Notes: a model not told the origin generated them from the letters alone. A stretch of DNA of 8,079 bases from Gammaproteobacteria bacterium (GCA_019090565.1 JAHRVS010000232.1:1-8079); one strand, 5' to 3'. Counted from the first letter of the stretch, positions 1 to 7,314 are shown. Numbers and translations: made by a program.

Positions 1-1111
1 ACTCCCTCACCGACAAGCTTTTTTCCATGTAGTCTTTCGCTTGCTCAGGCAGGCCTCCCGTTAGTGCTAAACGTCCAAGGGTTAATAGAAGTATTTCATT
101 ATTTTCACGACCCGCTAACCAATTTTCCGCTTGAACCAATTGCTTAGCATGCTCTTTACTCTCTATCTTTCCATACAGTGCTACGGCTTCATCGCTCCAA
201 ACACCCGGCATTTTCTTGCTTAATAAGCTTGCCGCACGGTCTGGCTCACCAAGTGTGACCAGCGCGCGCGCTTGGGCGCACAACACCGCTGCACTGTTTT
301 GCAAAGCTGACGGGGCCTCTTCTTCAAGGCGGTGAAGGTCATTCACGTAGGGCATTGCATCGTCGTCGTTTTTACGCTTTTCGGCGGTAGCTTCGATCAG
401 TGCGATATAGCAGCTCTTTTCTAAGCGATTAAGGGTATCTTCATCACTTACCTTGTTCTTTCGTAGTGCGGGCATCAGTTTGCGCAATGCCTGCCAGTCG
501 CTGCTGCCAGTGTAAGCGCGCTGCATGAGTGACAGCACGAAGGGGTGCTGAGCATCTTTGCCGCCAATACTTGAAAGTGTTTCTACTGCTTGTGGAAACT
601 GACCTCGGTCTAGCTGCATGCTGGCACGGGAAGTATCGATGGCCAGCACTGCTTCTGGATTAAGTTCTTTTGCCCGTTTTAGGTAGACGTCTCGCTCGTC
701 ATTTTTGCCCATTTCATTGGCCGCACGTGCCGCACCAAGGTAACCGAGTAAGGCGCTTTCGTCGTTTCTGAAAGACGCTTTCAAAGTTAATTCCGCTTTA
801 TTCCAGCTGCCTTCTGCAAGTTGTAAAAAACCCTCTCGCGTCTGAGCAACAGCACTTTCACGGCGACGGCTTTCACGCCAATTGAGAAACTGCTTGCCCG
901 TACCCACGCCCTTTAACAACGCCAAGCCACTCCCGCCGAAAACCACGATGAAGGTGAGTAGAACAGCCACAGCAAACCACAGGCTGGTTTCCAGAACGGT
1001 GTTCCCAATTGCGAGTAACACATAGCTTTTTTGCGTTGCCAAGCCGCCAACCACTGCACCCAGCAGCGCAAAAATAATAATGACAATGAATAATTTTACC
1101 AGTAGTTTCAT
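1..1111 (-). CDS. hemY: HemY-like membrane-anchored TPR protein, 3' end cut by window
   Basis: Reading the minus strand from the ATG at 1111 gives 370 uninterrupted codons that run off the left edge. The N-terminus has two hydrophobic stretches (about residues 5-25 and 43-66), then an arginine-rich turn (WRESRRRES, about 78-86) and a long helical TPR-like region, e.g. GFLQLAEGSWNKAELTLKAS. This is the HemY layout: an inner-membrane anchor with a TPR domain. E. coli HemY is about 400 residues, so roughly 30 appear to be missing. The start overlaps the hemX stop as ATGA, and AGGAG sits 8 bases upstream (1120-1124), supporting this start and translational coupling. HemY's biochemical role is unsettled. 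It is linked to late heme synthesis by operon position and should not be confused with the Bacillus protoporphyrinogen oxidase once also called HemY. Confidence 0.93.
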   Translation of the reverse strand, partial: MKLLVKLFIVIIIFALLGAVVGGLATQKSYVLLAIGNTVLETSLWFAVAVLLTFIVVFGGSGLALLKGVGTGKQFLNWRESRRRESAVAQTREGFLQLAEGSWNKAELTLKASFRNDESALLGYLGAARAANEMGKNDERDVYLKRAKELNPEAVLAIDTSRASMQLDRGQFPQAVETLSSIGGKDAQHPFVLSLMQRAYTGSSDWQALRKLMPALRKNKVSDEDTLNRLEKSCYIALIEATAEKRKNDDDAMPYVNDLHRLEEEAPSALQNSAAVLCAQARALVTLGEPDRAASLLSKKMPGVWSDEAVALYGKIESKEHAKQLVQAENWLAGRENNEILLLTLGRLALTGGLPEQAKDYMEKSLSVRE

Positions 1112-2274
1112 TGGGCCTGCTCCTGAGTCTCTGTGCTTACAGACTCTTGCGCAACAGAGGCACCTTCAGCGGCCGGGGCGTCTTTCGCAACGGCAGTTTC
1201 AACAAGACCGGCATCCATTAGCTCTTTGCCGACGCTGGCTTGGCGGATTTCTTTTTCTTTGTTCCACAATTCAGTAAAGACCTTAAGGGCTCTCATTGAC
1301 TCAGTGACATCCGGAACTTGGGGATTTAACTCTACGTTAGCAAGTTGTTGAAAAGTCACCAAGGTAGCCTGAGCCGCTGCGGTTTCAAGGTTAAAGTGGG
1401 CACGAACCCAGTCTTCAGCTTGAGAAAGAAGGCGACGGTAAATGGTAGCGTTACCTTTAATCGCCGCGAGCTGCGCTTGCTCAACCAATAAACCCAAGTT
1501 TTGCTGGAGGTACGTACGCTGGTCAGTGGAAAGTAAAGGCTTAACGGGCTCATCGAGTTGCTGAATGGAATACTGCTCGGTGATCACGCTGAATAGGTTG
1601 GCTACGGTAGTAGATACCTTGTCATTGAATCCCGCATCTTCTTCTGCCGCTTTCAATTTCGCGCTGTTAGCTTCAAAGCTAAGCTCTGGCACGCTTAATT
1701 GACTGATTTGCTCTTGAAGTGCATCCAGTTTGACAAAAATACCTTCTATATCAACCCGACTCGCAACACTTAGGTCGTTAAGGTTTTTTGCGAATGCCTT
1801 GCGTACATTAATAGTTCCGATTTCCTTGATGTCACCCACGACCTTGTCTGCTGCGTCGAGCAGGGCAAGAGCCCCGTCTGTATCGCTAGTCAATACCAAG
1901 CGCTGGTGAGCGGCGCGAATTAAATGCTCGGCATGGGCGACCTGCCAATCAACGCGACTGAGGCCCGTAATGCTGGATACTTCGTGAGCGAGGCCCGTCA
2001 CGCGCGCTTCCAGTTTTGAGGCGCTGTCCGCAGATTTTTGCGCTTCACCCAAGGATGCTTCACCCTGCTGGTTCAACGATTTTATCTGGCTGCCATAGTC
2101 AGCAACACGAACAGCTTGATCAGACAGCTGTTCTTTGAAATCGGCGCGGAGGCTTTGCTGGTTTGTCCAAAGGTAACCTGCTGCGCCCACGCCTGCGAAT
2201 GCGACAAGCAGTGCGAGAAACGCAACACCGGATCCACTGGATGATTTTTCTTGCGTTGTATTTTCTTCTGTCAT
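1108..2274 (-). CDS. hemX: HemX-family membrane protein of the hem operon
   Basis: This is a 388-residue protein with a short polar N-terminus, one membrane segment at about residues 16-37 (GVAFLALLVAFAGVGAAGYLW), a coiled-coil-prone stretch at about 40-100, and a helical periplasmic-type body. The segment containing WQVAHAEHLIRAAHQRLVL, followed by alternating LLDAAD, is typical of HemX. The frame could begin at GTG 2283. I prefer ATG 2274 because AGGTG (2281-2285) lies 6 bases before it, while GTG 2283 has no visible ribosome site. HemX was long annotated as uroporphyrinogen III methyltransferase, but no SAM-binding motifs are visible and the single-anchor architecture does not fit that enzyme. 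Its function is unknown; a structural or regulatory role with HemY is plausible. It follows hemD after 70 AT-rich bases with no terminator and is coupled to hemY. The C-terminal tail is rich in A, E and Q, probably disordered. Confidence 0.93.
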   Translation of the reverse strand: MTEENTTQEKSSSGSGVAFLALLVAFAGVGAAGYLWTNQQSLRADFKEQLSDQAVRVADYGSQIKSLNQQGEASLGEAQKSADSASKLEARVTGLAHEVSSITGLSRVDWQVAHAEHLIRAAHQRLVLTSDTDGALALLDAADKVVGDIKEIGTINVRKAFAKNLNDLSVASRVDIEGIFVKLDALQEQISQLSVPELSFEANSAKLKAAEEDAGFNDKVSTTVANLFSVITEQYSIQQLDEPVKPLLSTDQRTYLQQNLGLLVEQAQLAAIKGNATIYRRLLSQAEDWVRAHFNLETAAAQATLVTFQQLANVELNPQVPDVTESMRALKVFTELWNKEKEIRQASVGKELMDAGLVETAVAKDAPAAEGASVAQESVSTETQEQAQ

Positions 2275-2280
2275 GCTTTT

Positions 2281-2285
2281 CACCT
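2281..2285 (-). promoter_or_regulatory. Ribosome binding site that decides the hemX start
   Basis: AGGTG on the minus strand stands 6 bases upstream of ATG 2274. It overlaps the alternative in-frame GTG at 2283, so the two starts exclude each other as read here. The bases upstream of 2283 show no purine-rich site. Confidence 0.6.
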
Positions 2286-2344
2286 ATTGGTCATGCCGAA
2301 CTCTTTGGCTGGCTTTTATCTTTTAATTTTATTTTGAGGCACTA

Positions 2345-3121
2345 TCAAAGCCGCCCCTGGCGATGCTCTAGCAGTGCCTCCAAAGCATTTATCACGGAGG
2401 TATCATCCGGCTTTGGCGAGACACTTACTTTTTGAAATCCGATTTTTTGCGCATGCTGTGCAATGCGCTCACTCACCACCAACAAGGGTCGCTGCTGCAG
2501 CGCCGCCCAATTGGGTGCGAGCAGGCACTTTAAATTATCGAGGCTTTCTAGGCTGCTCACCAACATTACCAGCGGCTGTTTGGCGGTCATTGCCTTGGCT
2601 ACTTGGGCCTGTTTGTTTGCGCTGACCTTCGGTTGCCTGCGCCGATAAACATCTGCCTGCATTAAGGTTGCCCCACGCTTTGCGAGGGTGTCTGGCAATA
2701 ACGGACGCCCCCCCTCACCTTTCACTACCAGTACCTTTTGTTCTGCCAAATGCTGCAAACCAGGCAGAGCAAGTAAGCCTTCACTGTTGGTTTTCTCTGG
2801 CACCAACGCATGAATTTGAAATTCACGCATTACCCGAGCGGTTCCCGCTCCGATGGCATACCAGTCAATGCCGATTGGCCACTGTGGCCAGAAGGAATCT
2901 AAGCGCTCCATCCCTAAACGTGCCGCATTAATGCTTGTAAAAATAACGTGTTGAAACCGATCCAGATCCATAAAGGTCGTGTCGAGACCATTCTCTTCAT
3001 TGGGTAAGATTTCTAGGCCAGGAACAGCTATCACCGCTGCGCCTTGGTCGGATAAAGCCTTTATCAGAGCTTCAGCCTGGGCCTGCGGGCGCGTCACAAT
3101 GACGGAAACTCCGTTTAGCAA
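2345..3121 (-). CDS. hemD: Uroporphyrinogen-III synthase
   Basis: HemD cyclises hydroxymethylbilane, with inversion of ring D, to uroporphyrinogen III in the cytoplasm. The family is poorly conserved, but its marks are present: VIVTRPQAQA at the N-terminus, VIFTSINAAR near residue 60, the PEKTNSEGLLALPG segment, VKGEGGRPLLPDTLAKRGA followed by VYRRRQP, and SSLESLDNL toward the C-terminus. The usual RGEGGR is KGEGGR here. Length (258 residues) is normal. The start is TTG at 3121: an in-frame TAG lies seven codons upstream with no ATG or GTG between, the TRP motif sits at the expected distance, and AAGG lies 8 bases before the TTG. The gene ends in tandem stops, TGA then TAG. It lies downstream of hemC in the same direction, but after an unusually wide 170-base gap. 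Confidence 0.93.
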   Translation of the reverse strand: MLNGVSVIVTRPQAQAEALIKALSDQGAAVIAVPGLEILPNEENGLDTTFMDLDRFQHVIFTSINAARLGMERLDSFWPQWPIGIDWYAIGAGTARVMREFQIHALVPEKTNSEGLLALPGLQHLAEQKVLVVKGEGGRPLLPDTLAKRGATLMQADVYRRRQPKVSANKQAQVAKAMTAKQPLVMLVSSLESLDNLKCLLAPNWAALQQRPLLVVSERIAQHAQKIGFQKVSVSPKPDDTSVINALEALLEHRQGRL

Positions 3122-3170
3122 TCCCTTCGCCTTCTCTTTCTACTGGTTATATTTAAAAACTAAAGGCGCA

Positions 3171-3199
3171 ATCATAATGCGAATACCCACATTTGAACA
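3171..3199 (-). promoter_or_regulatory. Possible internal promoter before hemD
   Basis: On the minus strand, TGTTCA (3194-3199, three of six consensus bases) is separated by 17 bases from TATGAT (3171-3176, five of six). Transcription would begin near 3164, leaving a leader of about 43 bases to the hemD start. An AT-rich stretch follows. The -35 is poor, so this rests mainly on the -10, the correct spacing and the otherwise unexplained gap between two genes normally packed together. Confidence 0.3.
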
Positions 3200-3291
3200 C
3201 CGTTTTAAAGCAATTCAGGCTCAGACGGCGCACGCCCACTTTAATATGACTCTATTCGTTTCTTATTAATAGTTTCGAACCAAGCTTCGAC

Positions 3292-4209
3292 TTAGGTGTT
3301 ATAAACCGCCGCCAGAATCTTATCCGCACCTTGTGCCAATAGAGCGTCAGCCACCTGCACACCCAGTTTCTCTGGCTCTGATGCTGGGCCCATTTGGTCA
3401 TCTGAAATAATCAGCTTTCCATTGGGCTGGCCGACTAAACCCCTCATCCGCAGTTGTTCGCCCTTTAGTTCGGCAAACCCTCCAATAGGAACCTGACAAC
3501 CACCTTCAAGGTGCTTATTAAAGGCTCTTTCGGCGCGTACGGTCAATGACGTGTTGCCATGATTCAATGGGGCAATGAGCGCTTTAATGGTGTCATCATT
3601 GCTGCGGCATTCTATCCCCACCGCGCCTTGCCCGCATGCCGGCAAGCTAATTGTTTCATCAATAAAGGAGCGTATCCGCGAGGCCATTTCAAGACGAATC
3701 AAGCCAGCGCCGGCAAGAATAATGGCATCGAACAAGCCTTCATCCAGCTTTTTAAGTCGGGTATTCACATTACCACGCAAGCTTTTTATCTTTAGGTCAG
3801 GCCGTAACGCACTTATTTGGCACTGGCGCCGCAAGCTGGAAGTTCCTACCACGGCACCCTGCGGAAGCTGGTCGAGGCTTTCAAAGCCAGGCGACACAAA
3901 CGCATCACGGTGATCGCCACGTTCGCAGATAGCGCCAAGCTCTAAGCCAGGAGGAAGTTCCATCGGTACATCTTTCATGGAGTGCACGGCGATGTCGGCT
4001 TCATCTCGCAGCATGGCTTCTTCTAGCTCTTTAACAAATAAGCCCTTGCCACCCACTTTTGCCAATGACACATCAAGAATTTTATCACCACGCGTGGTCA
4101 TTCCTACTAGTTCTACTTTTAAGCCATGGTGCAGGTCTTGCAATTGCGTTTTGACGTAGTTGGCCTGCCACAGTGCCAGCGCACTTTGACGCGTCGCGAT
4201 CCGTATCAT
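3292..4209 (-). CDS. hemC: Porphobilinogen deaminase (hydroxymethylbilane synthase)
   Basis: HemC joins four porphobilinogen molecules head to tail into hydroxymethylbilane, the substrate of HemD. The 305-residue product opens with IRIATRQSALALWQA. It contains GGKGLFVKELEEAM (53-66), HSMKDVP (76-82) with the catalytic aspartate at 80, GTSSLRRQCQ (122-131) and RGNVNTRL (145-152), which bind the cofactor and pyrrole chain. LEGGCQVPIG (234-243) carries Cys238, the attachment point of the dipyrromethane cofactor (Cys242 in E. coli). All key residues are present. The ATG overlaps the argH stop as ATGA, and a strong AAGGAG (4216-4221) lies 6 bases upstream inside argH, so translation is probably coupled. 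No convincing terminator follows the gene. Confidence 0.98.
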   Translation of the reverse strand: MIRIATRQSALALWQANYVKTQLQDLHHGLKVELVGMTTRGDKILDVSLAKVGGKGLFVKELEEAMLRDEADIAVHSMKDVPMELPPGLELGAICERGDHRDAFVSPGFESLDQLPQGAVVGTSSLRRQCQISALRPDLKIKSLRGNVNTRLKKLDEGLFDAIILAGAGLIRLEMASRIRSFIDETISLPACGQGAVGIECRSNDDTIKALIAPLNHGNTSLTVRAERAFNKHLEGGCQVPIGGFAELKGEQLRMRGLVGQPNGKLIISDDQMGPASEPEKLGVQVADALLAQGADKILAAVYNT

Positions 4210-5621
4210 TTTCCGCTCCTTGCTTGCAGTAATTGTCGCCCGCGCTGCACTGCTGCCAGCACTTGCTTAGGCGCGGTGCCACCCAGGTGGTCGCGAGCCT
4301 GGACGGACCCCTCCAAGGTCAATACATCGAAAACATTATCACTGATGTACTGCTCAGAAAATTGCTGCAATTCTTTTAGGCTCAGCTCTGATAGATCACA
4401 GTTTTTATTCAAGGCATAGCTAACTGCCTGCCCAACCACTTCATGGGCATCTCGAAAAGGCAGCCCTTTTTTAACCAGGTAATCAGCCAAATCGGTGGCC
4501 GTGGAGAACCCCCGTAATGCTGCTTCATGCATCACCGACTCTTTCACTTCTACAGCGGGCATCATGTCGGCATAGGCGCGTAAAGAATTTAGCACGGTGT
4601 CCACGGTATCGAACAAGGGCTCTTTGTCTTCTTGGTTATCTTTGTTGTAGGCCAAAGGTTGGGACTTCATCAGCGTAAGGAGGGAGATAAGGTGGCCATT
4701 AACACGGCCCACTTTCCCGCGAACCAATTCGGGTACATCGGGGTTTTTTTTCTGCGGCATGATCGATGAGCCCGTGCAAAACCGATCAGGCAGATCAATA
4801 AAATTAAATTGCGAGGACGACCACAATACCAACTCTTCGGAGAAGCGTGACAGGTGGGTCATCAGTAAGCTGGCGGCGGCAGTAAATTCTATGGCAAAGT
4901 CGCGGTCACTGACAGCATCGAGCGAGTTTTCGCAAATACCTTCAAAACCCAGTAGCTCAGCCGTATAGGCGCGGTCAATGGGGAAAGTTGTCCCTGCTAA
5001 TGCCGCTGCACCCAGAGGGTTACGGTTTACGCGCTTGCGACAGTCCACTAAGCGCTCATGGTCACGAGAGAGCATTTCAAACCAAGCAAGCATGTGGTGG
5101 CCGAATGTCACGGGCTGGGCTGCTTGTAAGTGGGTAAAACCCGGCATGATGGTGCCCGCTTCACGCTCAGCCAATGACAACAAGCCTTGCTGCAGGCGAT
5201 CAATTTCACTGAGTATTCGATCTATTTCTGCTCGTAAAAAAAGCCGAATATCGGTAGCAACTTGGTCGTTGCGAGAACGCCCAGTGTGTAACTTTTTGCC
5301 TACGGTACCAATGATGTCGGTGAGGCGCGCCTCGATGTTCATGTGCACGTCTTCGCGACTAACCGACCACTCAAATTCGCCAGCGGCAATTTCTTTTTCT
5401 ACCGTTGACAGGCCTTCAAGAATTTGATCACTTTCTGCGTCGGTGAGCACACCCACTTTCGCTAGCATGCGGCAGTGGGCCACAGAACCCTGAATGTCTT
5501 GCCGATAGAGGCGCTGATCAAAGGAGACAGACGCGGTGAATTCTTCAACAAAGGCGTCTGTGGATTCAGTGAATCGTCCGCCCCAAAGTTTTTGCTCACC
5601 GGTATTGTTTTTTTCTGTCAT
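4206..5621 (-). CDS. argH: Argininosuccinate lyase
   Basis: ArgH splits argininosuccinate into arginine and fumarate, the last step of arginine synthesis; it acts as a cytoplasmic homotetramer. The 471-residue product starts with the family's LWGGRF (12-17). It shows HTGRSRNDQVATD (112-124), GFTHLQAAQP (161-170) with the catalytic His164, and the fumarase/aspartase superfamily signature GSSIMPQKKNP (284-294), whose flexible loop carries the catalytic serine. Length is typical. The ATG at 5621 has only a weak ribosome site, but the N-terminal spacing to LWGGRF fits. It is the first gene of the probable argH-hemCDXY unit and shares ATGA with hemC. In Pseudomonas aeruginosa, algR and algZ lie between hemC and argH; here the two genes are fused into one unit. 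Confidence 0.98.
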   Translation of the reverse strand: MTEKNNTGEQKLWGGRFTESTDAFVEEFTASVSFDQRLYRQDIQGSVAHCRMLAKVGVLTDAESDQILEGLSTVEKEIAAGEFEWSVSREDVHMNIEARLTDIIGTVGKKLHTGRSRNDQVATDIRLFLRAEIDRILSEIDRLQQGLLSLAEREAGTIMPGFTHLQAAQPVTFGHHMLAWFEMLSRDHERLVDCRKRVNRNPLGAAALAGTTFPIDRAYTAELLGFEGICENSLDAVSDRDFAIEFTAAASLLMTHLSRFSEELVLWSSSQFNFIDLPDRFCTGSSIMPQKKNPDVPELVRGKVGRVNGHLISLLTLMKSQPLAYNKDNQEDKEPLFDTVDTVLNSLRAYADMMPAVEVKESVMHEAALRGFSTATDLADYLVKKGLPFRDAHEVVGQAVSYALNKNCDLSELSLKELQQFSEQYISDNVFDVLTLEGSVQARDHLGGTAPKQVLAAVQRGRQLLQARSGK

Positions 5622-5661
5622 AGGCTGTGCTCTGCGTTAAGTCACTAAACAAATTTTTCGC

Positions 5662-5670
5662 AGTATACCA
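5662..5670 (-). promoter_or_regulatory. Extended -10 promoter for argH-hem operon
   Basis: TGGTATACT on the minus strand combines the TGN extension with a -10 hexamer (TATACT) that matches TATAAT at five of six positions. No good -35 stands 16-18 bases upstream, which is usual for extended -10 promoters. Transcription would start near 5655, about 34 bases before the argH ATG. The perfect palindrome at 5692-5705 would lie about 37-50 bases upstream of that start, a place where an activator or repressor could bind. Confidence 0.55.
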
Positions 5671-5691
5671 GCAAATCGGCAAATATCATCT

Positions 5692-5705
5692 GCCTGCTAG
5701 CAGGC
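5692..5705. repeat. Perfect 14-base palindrome upstream of argH promoter
   Basis: GCCTGCTAGCAGGC reads identically on both strands. Its right part, GCTAGCAGGC (5696-5705), recurs exactly at 5845-5854 in the same intergenic region. It may be a protein binding site or the edge of a small dispersed repeat; the sequence alone does not decide. Confidence 0.6.
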
Positions 5706-5798
5706 GCTTGGCTCAGTTTACGTGAATAAATGGCAGGAAAGGGGGCAAGGCAAGGAAAGATAAGCAGGGGTGGATTTAATTAGCAAGCAGCGGCATCA

Positions 5799-5821
5799 GG
5801 CGCACCCAGGAAAGGCACGCC
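5799..5821 (-). other. Possible RNA hairpin in argH-methyltransferase intergenic DNA
   Basis: On the minus strand, GGCGTGCC and GGTGCGCC can form an 8-pair stem, including two G:U pairs, around the 7-base loop TTTCCTG. No T-run follows, so it is not a standard intrinsic terminator. It lies about 50 bases past the stop codon of the methyltransferase gene and could shape or protect the 3' end of its transcript. The rest of 5706-5844 shows no gene; 5731-5774 is strikingly purine-rich on the plus strand, with repeated AAGG and GGAAAG words. Confidence 0.3.
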
Positions 5822-5844
5822 GTCAACCCGCAAGCGTATTCTTC

Positions 5845-5857
5845 GCTAGCAGGCTAG
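5845..5857. repeat. Second GCTAGCAGGC copy inside a short inverted repeat
   Basis: GCTAGCAGGC (5845-5854) repeats the word at 5696-5705 exactly. Here it forms CTAGC-AG-GCTAG (5846-5857), a 5-base inverted repeat with a 2-base spacer. It lies 13 bases beyond the stop codon of the minus-strand methyltransferase gene. No T-run accompanies it, so a terminator is not supported. Confidence 0.5.
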
Positions 5858-5869
5858 TGGCACCCTACC

Positions 5870-7075
5870 CTATAGAGAGGGAGACACTCTAAACAAGCAG
5901 GCTTTAAGATAGCGGGTTTCTGGTATGGCTGGGTGCACGGGGTGATCCGGCCCTTGGCCACCACGATAAATCAACTGGGGGTGACGATCTAGGTGCCGCC
6001 CCGCTCCCCGCACCAGGTCTATCAATGTGTCTTCAGGCAGGTGCATTGAGCACGATGCGGCCATTAATAAGCCATTTGGCTCTAACAAGCGCATTGCCAA
6101 AGACGTGAGCTTTTTATAGGCTGCAGACCCTTTGTTAAGGTCCTTTTTACGTTTTATAAATGCCGGTGGGTCACTAATAATGACATCAAATTTTTGCCCT
6201 TGCTCGAGCAAGTTCTCAAGTGCTTGAAAGGCATTGCCTTCGTAGCAAGTCAGGCTGTCAGCAAAACCCAGGCTTTCAGCATTTTTTTGCAACTGATCCA
6301 GTGCTGCCGATGAGGCATCCACCGCAGCCAAAGACTCAGCGCCAGCGGCCATGCATTGCAAACCCCAGCCACCCACATAGGAGAACAAATCCAGTACGCG
6401 TTTGCCTTTCACCCAACGCACCAATTCCCGACGGTTTTCCCTATGATCGTAAAACCAACCTGTTTTTTGGCCGCTGGTTGCATCCACGGTAAACGTCACC
6501 CCGTTTTCTTCAACGTGTAGCATCTCTGGCCAGTCACCAAAGGCCACCTCAACAGAGGTGTCCAGGCCTTCGAGTTCTCGCAGCGGACTGTCATTGCGAA
6601 CCAGAATCGCCTTAGGCTTGAGCACCACTTTCAACGCTGCAATCAGGTCGTCTCGCAAGGCATCCATCCCGGCGGTATTCAATTGCACCACCAAATATTC
6701 GCCAAAACGATCAATCACAAGCCCCGAGAGGCCGTCGCTGTCACCGTACACAAGGCGGTAGTAAGGTTGTTTGTACACACTTTCACGCAAGGCCAAGGCA
6801 TTGCTTAGGCGGTGCTCAAGAAAACCTTGATTAATGGGTTTGCGCACATCCCTGGTGAGTATTCGACAGCAGATCAAGGATTGAGGGTTCACGTAAGCCA
6901 AGCCCAAAGGCTGGCCTGTCGCGGTTTCCACAGTCACTATTGAACCTGGCTCTAACCCCTTAAGAGGCGTTGCGGCGATGTCCACCTCGTTGCTGTACAC
7001 CCAGAGGTGACCGGCTTTAATGCGGCGATCACTTTTTGAATTAAGTCGAATGGTAGCGCTATTGGTTGTGGGCAC
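5870..7075 (-). CDS. rlmI: RlmI-like class I SAM-dependent 23S rRNA methyltransferase
   Basis: The 401-residue product matches the RlmI (YccW) layout and length (E. coli about 396). An N-terminal PUA RNA-binding domain covers about 6-80 (RRIKAGHLWVYSNEV). A middle domain has YRLVYGDSDGLSGLVIDRFG (106-125) and a segment ending in GQKTGWFYDHRENR (202-215). The C-terminal Rossmann domain has the SAM motif VLDLFSYVGGWGLQ (227-240), VDAS (252-255), SDPPAF (301-306) and ASCSMHL, whose Cys342 fits the catalytic cysteine of RNA m5C methyltransferases. E. coli RlmI makes m5C1962 in 23S rRNA; I infer the same target, though the family has several paralogues and the motif after the cysteine differs (SCSG in E. 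coli). The start is GTG at 7075: an in-frame TAA lies seven codons upstream with no ATG between. The ribosome site is weak. Confidence 0.88.
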   Translation of the reverse strand: MPTTNSATIRLNSKSDRRIKAGHLWVYSNEVDIAATPLKGLEPGSIVTVETATGQPLGLAYVNPQSLICCRILTRDVRKPINQGFLEHRLSNALALRESVYKQPYYRLVYGDSDGLSGLVIDRFGEYLVVQLNTAGMDALRDDLIAALKVVLKPKAILVRNDSPLRELEGLDTSVEVAFGDWPEMLHVEENGVTFTVDATSGQKTGWFYDHRENRRELVRWVKGKRVLDLFSYVGGWGLQCMAAGAESLAAVDASSAALDQLQKNAESLGFADSLTCYEGNAFQALENLLEQGQKFDVIISDPPAFIKRKKDLNKGSAAYKKLTSLAMRLLEPNGLLMAASCSMHLPEDTLIDLVRGAGRHLDRHPQLIYRGGQGPDHPVHPAIPETRYLKACLFRVSPSL

Positions 7076-7158
7076 AGTGTTATCTCGAGGTAGTTAGGAA
7101 TAGTTTAGGATATAGCCAGATGAAACAGAAGCACCGGAAATGAATGCGGCAACTGCGC

Positions 7159-7164
7159 ATTATA
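7159..7164 (-). promoter_or_regulatory. Consensus -10 (TATAAT) for the methyltransferase gene
   Basis: A perfect TATAAT occurs on the minus strand in GCGGGTATAATGCGC. Transcription would start near 7152, about 77 bases before the GTG. No recognisable -35 is found at 16-18 bases, and the extension is GGG rather than TGN, so confidence is moderate. Confidence 0.45.
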
Positions 7165-7210
7165 CCCGCAATAAAGGAATACCGCTTATTTTCTTCATTG
7201 CGCCAATTTG

Positions 7211-7238
7211 TTGACAAAAGCGCCCTCACCGTTAAGCT
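7211..7238 (+). promoter_or_regulatory. Candidate promoter for the CBS-domain gene
   Basis: A perfect -35 TTGACA (7211-7216) is followed after 16 bases by TAAGCT (7233-7238), only a three-of-six -10. Transcription would begin near 7245, inside the palindrome at 7241-7252, with a leader of about 70 bases. A weak -10 next to a perfect -35 often needs an activator, or the true -10 may lie elsewhere. Confidence 0.4.
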
Positions 7239-7240
7239 GC

Positions 7241-7252
7241 ACCTTATAAGGT
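7241..7252. repeat. Perfect 12-base palindrome, possible operator
   Basis: ACCTTATAAGGT is fully self-complementary. It overlaps the expected transcription start of the CBS-domain gene, a typical place for a repressor site. No regulator gene lies in the window and I do not recognise the motif. Confidence 0.45.
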
Positions 7253-7314
7253 TGTTGTTGGCAGGATCATCCGACCGAAGTTAGCCAAAGCCTCAGATCA
7301 ACACGGGAGCTCTC

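Noticed and set aside
3294..3312. Possible terminator after hemC (TCGAA/TTCGA stem nearby, 3270-3291)
   Set aside because: The stem is only 5 bases, AT-rich and lacks a T-run, so it is too weak to call.
3575..3913. 112-codon plus-strand frame
   Set aside because: It is an antisense shadow of hemC, whose catalytic motifs are all intact.
4978..5427. 149-codon plus-strand frame
   Set aside because: It lies antisense to the strongly supported argH and encodes a low-complexity R/S-rich shadow sequence with no domain.
5780..5845. Short minus-strand frame ending in GVPFLGAPDAAAC
   Set aside because: It looks protein-like, but only about 21 codons lie between an upstream TAG and the TAA, with no good start or ribosome site. 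I could not tie it to a family.
7140..7214. 25-codon plus-strand frame with a hydrophobic end (IPLIFFIAPIC)
   Set aside because: It has no convincing ribosome site, overlaps the minus-strand TATAAT and ends inside the TTGACA element, so it is best explained as promoter DNA.
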